Origin: Hypsibius dujardini | Lineage: Eukaryota; Tardigrada; Eutardigrada; Parachela; Hypsibiidae | Direction: 5' to 3' | NCBI GenBank assembly: GCA_001579985.1 | Contig: LRSR01007534.1 | Location: forward strand, 1-21,075 | DNA: 21,075 nt | Shown here: one piece after another, positions 18,201-21,075 of the stretch | How positions within the stretch are numbered: the first letter of the stretch is position 1 | Layout of the letters: every line of letters starts with the position of its first letter | Made by a program: the position numbers and the translations under genes | The notes under the pieces: generated by a model | Seen by the model: the letters and a program-made list of their open reading frames with translations, nothing else | Database searches by the model: none | What the model was told of the DNA's origin: nothing

Positions 18201-21075
18201 GGTGATGTCCAAGAGAAGATCCACGGCTTGGATACTCTCGAGGCGCTCAACAGTTTCGTTTTCGTCGGTCTGGCACATGGCGTCGCTAGCTGGAACCTCA
18301 CGGCCTTCCGGAATCTCGCTATCGTCGGTCTGGCACATGGTCGAAATCATGGTCGAGGGACTTGCATCGCTGTCCTTCATGTCGTCCGTTTGGTTCATGC
18401 AGTCCACCGAGCTCACCCGTCGAGCTTCGGCGATAATCTCAGCGGCCGAAGAAGTCCCATCACCGCCATTCATGTCGTCGGTCTGGTTCATGGAGTCTGC
18501 GGTGGTCAGACGTTGAATTTTGGCGCTGCTGCGGATGATCAACACGGAGGTGTCGAAAATTTCGGCCTCGATCGGCTCAACGGCGTCGCTGTCGGACGAA
18601 GTGGGTTGGGGAATGTCGACGGTGCTGTTGAGCGAAAAGGACAGTTGTCGCGGAGTCATGGTGGCACGAGCGGTGTCAGTGTTGAAGGCGGGTGACTGGG
18701 CGCAGCGACGGGCGTCATCGGAATCGCATTCCACAGCTTCGATGCGTATGGGTAAGATGATTCCCTAAGAGAATAAACAAAAACAGATTTAACACGATGG
18801 TCTAAATCAAACGATCAATGCATGTGTTGCTTCGGCTTGACCACTGAAAGCAAACATAAGTTAAACGGTGGATGCTTCCAGTAGCAATACAGCTCAGTAC
18901 ATACATCATCGATTGATTGATTGATTGGCTAATGTATCACAAAAACAAAGATTTTTCACAGGGATAACAGCCTCTCACGGCAAATATTAAAAAACGGATA
19001 GTAAAGCTAACGCAATATTTTAATAGTATTTCGTTCAAATCGCTGCCTTCTGAATTCGGAATCTGGAAAATTGCCTGTTCAATAAAACCAACAAAATCCT
19101 AACAGAAAATCTGTACTATTTCACAAGCACAGACGTCTTCCGACGATGAAACTGAGATAGTAAATTGATTTCAATTTGCCACCAATCTAAATCTCGAATA
19201 TCGAATGTCATTGACCGCTGGTCAAATTTCAAACAGTTAGGCCAATCAGACAATCAGACAAAAATGTCAATGGAATTCAAAGGATATCCACATCCGATTG
19301 ATTGACTGATTAGCATGCTTCTGAAAATACAAAAAACAGCCAATTCCAGGCACTCAGCCAAAAAAAATCAAAAATTAAATGAATGAACCCATAAAACTTA
19401 TTTTGTTTTCAAAATTGAGACAAAGAAGCGAGGTCAAACGACACTGAGAGGAGTCAAAAAGTCAATCACGAAAAACAATGTCGGTCCCCTCATTCAATTA
19501 TTCCACTCACAATTAGCACCACTGCCTCGGCCAGATTGAAAGAATTAGCACTCAAGAAAATCAAAATTTACTACATCTTTTTCGTCATTTACATTAAAAA
19601 CATGTGGTTATATCAGACTTTTCATGAGTCCTCAACCACTGTCAGTGGGAGCAGTCTAATCAATCAATGCAGGCCCGCATCTTGAGTACTCACTCGCTAT
19701 CGTTAACAAATTTGGCTGATTGATTTGATTGATGACAATATTTTCCAACTTTCAAACAAACAAAAATCCCCCTCCGCCGGTTTAGCCGCAAACTCGAAAT
19801 AATTAATTTTGGTCATTTAAATTCGCCTTCCGTTAAAACCCACCAGTTCAGGTACGGCGGAGTCATCCAAACTGGTGCGATTGACGGCGCCGTTGCGAGC
19901 GTCCTCCATGGCGTCCTCTTCTGTTTGCGTTCCAAATTCTCCCCTCTCGCCGACCAGCAATCCGTGTTCCTGAATATCCGCGACTTCCCGCTCCGGAATG
20001 GGGTCGGTCTGCGCGTTCGAGGAGGTCTTCTCGCTGTTCAAAAACAAAGTACGCGCGACATCAATCACAAGGAGAATGGCAAAAATGTCCCAGTGAACAA
20101 AGAGTCTCAACACGGCAAAGATACGAATTAATAACCATGTATGAGGGTGAGCGAAAAATAGCTCCCCCGTATGCCAACTCAAAATGGAAAGCATTTTGCC
20201 TCAAAAAGTAGCCCCCGGGAAGGTCGGAGAAAAATTGCTGAAAACACTAACAGGAGAGAAATGTTTTTCATCAAAGGTCCGAAAATCAGCGCATGCACAA
20301 CGCCTCAGTACGTAAAACCAGGGGCGGATTGATGGTTTTCAGGTGGTTACATGGCAAAACTTTTTCCAAAAGATGGTTTCTTGCATTTTTCCCTCTGCAC
20401 AGGTGAAGAATATCTTTTATAACTTATTTAATTTAAAAAATTTCATGAAAAGGTAATTTGAATTAGCGGTGTAACGGAGGGGTCACTAAGGTTGATTAAG
20501 CAGCAATTCATCATTTGCTGGGCATCATTCCGCCCGTGCCGCGAGATGGCGCGACAAGGAAGCGCCCGTTGAGCACGTGCTGAGCTGTATAGTCGGCAAG
20601 GCCGTGCTGACTGTCTGATTTGAGCGATTTCCCCCATACAGCAGTTGCATAACCGCTTCTTCTTTCCATCAATTTCTTTGACTGTTACGGCAGCTCGGCA
20701 GCAGTCAGAATACCACAAGACTGCAATATTGTGTTGAAACTGGACTCTTTGAATTCCTTAATTACATCTGCTTTGTCCGTGTCCATCAATCAAATAATAT
20801 TATAACAGCCTTCTGTTCTACTCATTCTAAATCCCAAAACTCGAACAGACAATCTCATTTATTTACCCATAAGAAAATTTAGAAAGTACGCGTACGGAAG
20901 AGATTCATAAAAGAATTCGACGCATGCATGTAATAAATGCATACTGTTGATTAACATTCGGCTGATGAATACTCAGACGGATGTGATAACCGCGAGTTGA
21001 CCACAAGGTTACACTACAAATATCACCACAGTAAAATATAGAATAGACTTACTGTACTGTAATATCAGCATCACG
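15212..21075 (-). CDS. Coiled-coil protein with multiple Q-T-D/E motifs, 5' end outside window
   Basis: Exons in transcript order are 21075-21053 (partial, least certain), 20033-19844, 18764-17694, 17377-16099, 16016-15865 and 15454-15212 (TGA). Phases agree throughout and give at least 985 residues. In-window residues 1-385 are acidic, Ser/Thr-rich and probably disordered. They carry nine short x-Q-T-D/E/S motifs. Residues about 385-690 are predominantly heptad-like helix (EELSEEIERVSEELTESQ, ENLRRELDEKKSTVESLRRE, KVSIVTELEEKLKESDDKV), a long coiled coil. The tail is basic and rich in Ser/Thr-Pro (NTPLRRP, STPNHN, SPIHDKRK, RTPNSK) with a duplicated NQSF..P..S.IRSS segment. I do not recognise the family. 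The architecture suggests a cytoskeletal or centrosomal scaffold, by inference. No membrane segment or signal peptide is seen. Codon use is GC-rich and clearly coding against AT-rich introns. Confidence 0.85.
15455..15864. other. AT-rich last intron of the coiled-coil gene
   Basis: A 410-nt intron with TTTAAATAA-type filler (about 15500-15700). No gene is seen in it. Confidence 0.8.
17378..17693. other. Intron between the two long exons of the coiled-coil gene
   Basis: A 316-nt intron with donor GTTTGT after GAG and an acceptor ending TTTTTTTTGCAG. It joins RLEAE to HTRQQLEIYL and keeps the helix register. No gene is seen in it. Confidence 0.85.
17934..20014 (-). other. Nine LC8-type (x-Q-T-D/E/S) motifs in the coiled-coil protein
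   Basis: In transcript order: NAQTD (ending 20003), GTQTE (19919-19933), MNQTDD (18474-18491), MNQTDD (18381-18398), MCQTDD (18321-18338), MCQTDE (18261-18278), GCQTE (18072-18086), LTQTD (17970-17984) and GMQTS (17934-17948). Two further SVGT-V/L-TD sites lacking Gln lie near 16500-16570. The dynein light chain LC8 is known to bind short disordered motifs anchored on Gln-Thr, typically TQT, with a hydrophobic or small residue before Gln. Binding here is inferred. Confidence 0.65.
18765..19843. other. 1079-nt intron of the coiled-coil gene
   Basis: AT-rich sequence with several GATTGATTGATT words (about 18909-18928, 19298-19312, 19716-19733). Splice sites GTGGGT and CTCTTAG are both in phase 0. 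No gene is seen in it. Confidence 0.8.
20034..21052. other. Proposed 1019-nt intron at the right edge
   Basis: The downstream acceptor (TTTTTGAACAG, minus strand) is clear. The upstream donor (ACA followed by GTAAGT at 21052) is strong and has the right phase, but its exon is only 23 nt long before the window ends. A GC-richer patch at 20510-20720 contains a short minus-strand open frame with several Cys pairs; I could not attach it to the gene. Confidence 0.5.

Noticed and set aside
18180-18695. 171-codon + strand frame with repeated GLAHG/GLVHG segments
   Set aside because: It mirrors the repeated Q-T-D codons of the minus-strand gene, whose splice phases and composition are consistent.
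20319-20335. CAGGGGCGGATTGATGG, similar to the ends of some hAT-type elements
   Set aside because: No matching inverted end or 8-bp target duplication was found in the window, so it stays an isolated resemblance.
20443-20718. 91-codon minus-strand frame with paired Cys residues
   Set aside because: It looks faintly like a zinc-binding fragment but has no donor in the phase needed to join exon 20033-19844; left as unassigned intron sequence.

Overview
This is nuclear DNA of an animal. It holds protein-coding genes split into many short exons with GT-AG introns, simple-sequence arrays in the introns, AT-rich intron filler, and products found only in eukaryotes or animals: a nitric-oxide-sensing guanylate cyclase and a CCT chaperonin subunit. 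The species cannot be named from the sequence. An invertebrate with small introns and many TCTG/CAGA and CAAT-type repeats fits best. I rebuilt the exon structures by hand, joining splice sites, reading phase and family conservation.

Layout, left to right. Positions 1-1952 have no convincing gene apart from a weak candidate minus-strand exon and a (TCTG)n array. Positions 1953-8679 (+) hold a 13-exon gene for a soluble guanylate cyclase beta subunit of about 609 residues. All joins keep frame, and the heme-ligating histidine falls at residue 105 as in mammalian beta-1. Positions 8680-9341 are a convergent intergenic spacer with a 150-bp palindromic MITE-like element. Positions 9342-14092 (-) hold a complete 12-exon CCT3 gene (chaperonin gamma subunit, about 552 residues). 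Only 44 bp separate its start codon from that of a small unrecognised gene on the + strand (14137-15124, four proposed exons, about 136 residues). That gene converges on the last gene, 15212 to beyond the right edge (-). The last gene encodes at least 985 residues of a coiled-coil protein I do not recognise, with its 5' end outside the window.

The most interesting object is this last gene. Its N-terminal half carries nine short motifs of the form x-Q-T-[D/E/S] (AQTD, TQTE, NQTD, CQTD and so on) in low-complexity acidic sequence, followed by a long coiled coil and a Ser/Thr-Pro-rich basic tail. This is the design of a multivalent dynein light chain (LC8/DYNLL) scaffold. Other notable points are a 25-nt microexon that carries the heme ligand of the cyclase, TCTG and CAGA arrays in opposite orientation on either side of one cyclase exon, a 63-nt stop-free intron of codon length at the catalytic site, and the very tight bidirectional promoter.

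The genes are neighbours, not an obvious pathway. The cyclase beta subunit makes cGMP only when paired with an alpha subunit, which is not in this window. CCT3 is one of eight subunits of the TRiC ring that folds actin and tubulin. A coiled-coil LC8 scaffold would act on the cytoskeleton, but no functional link between the genes is shown here.
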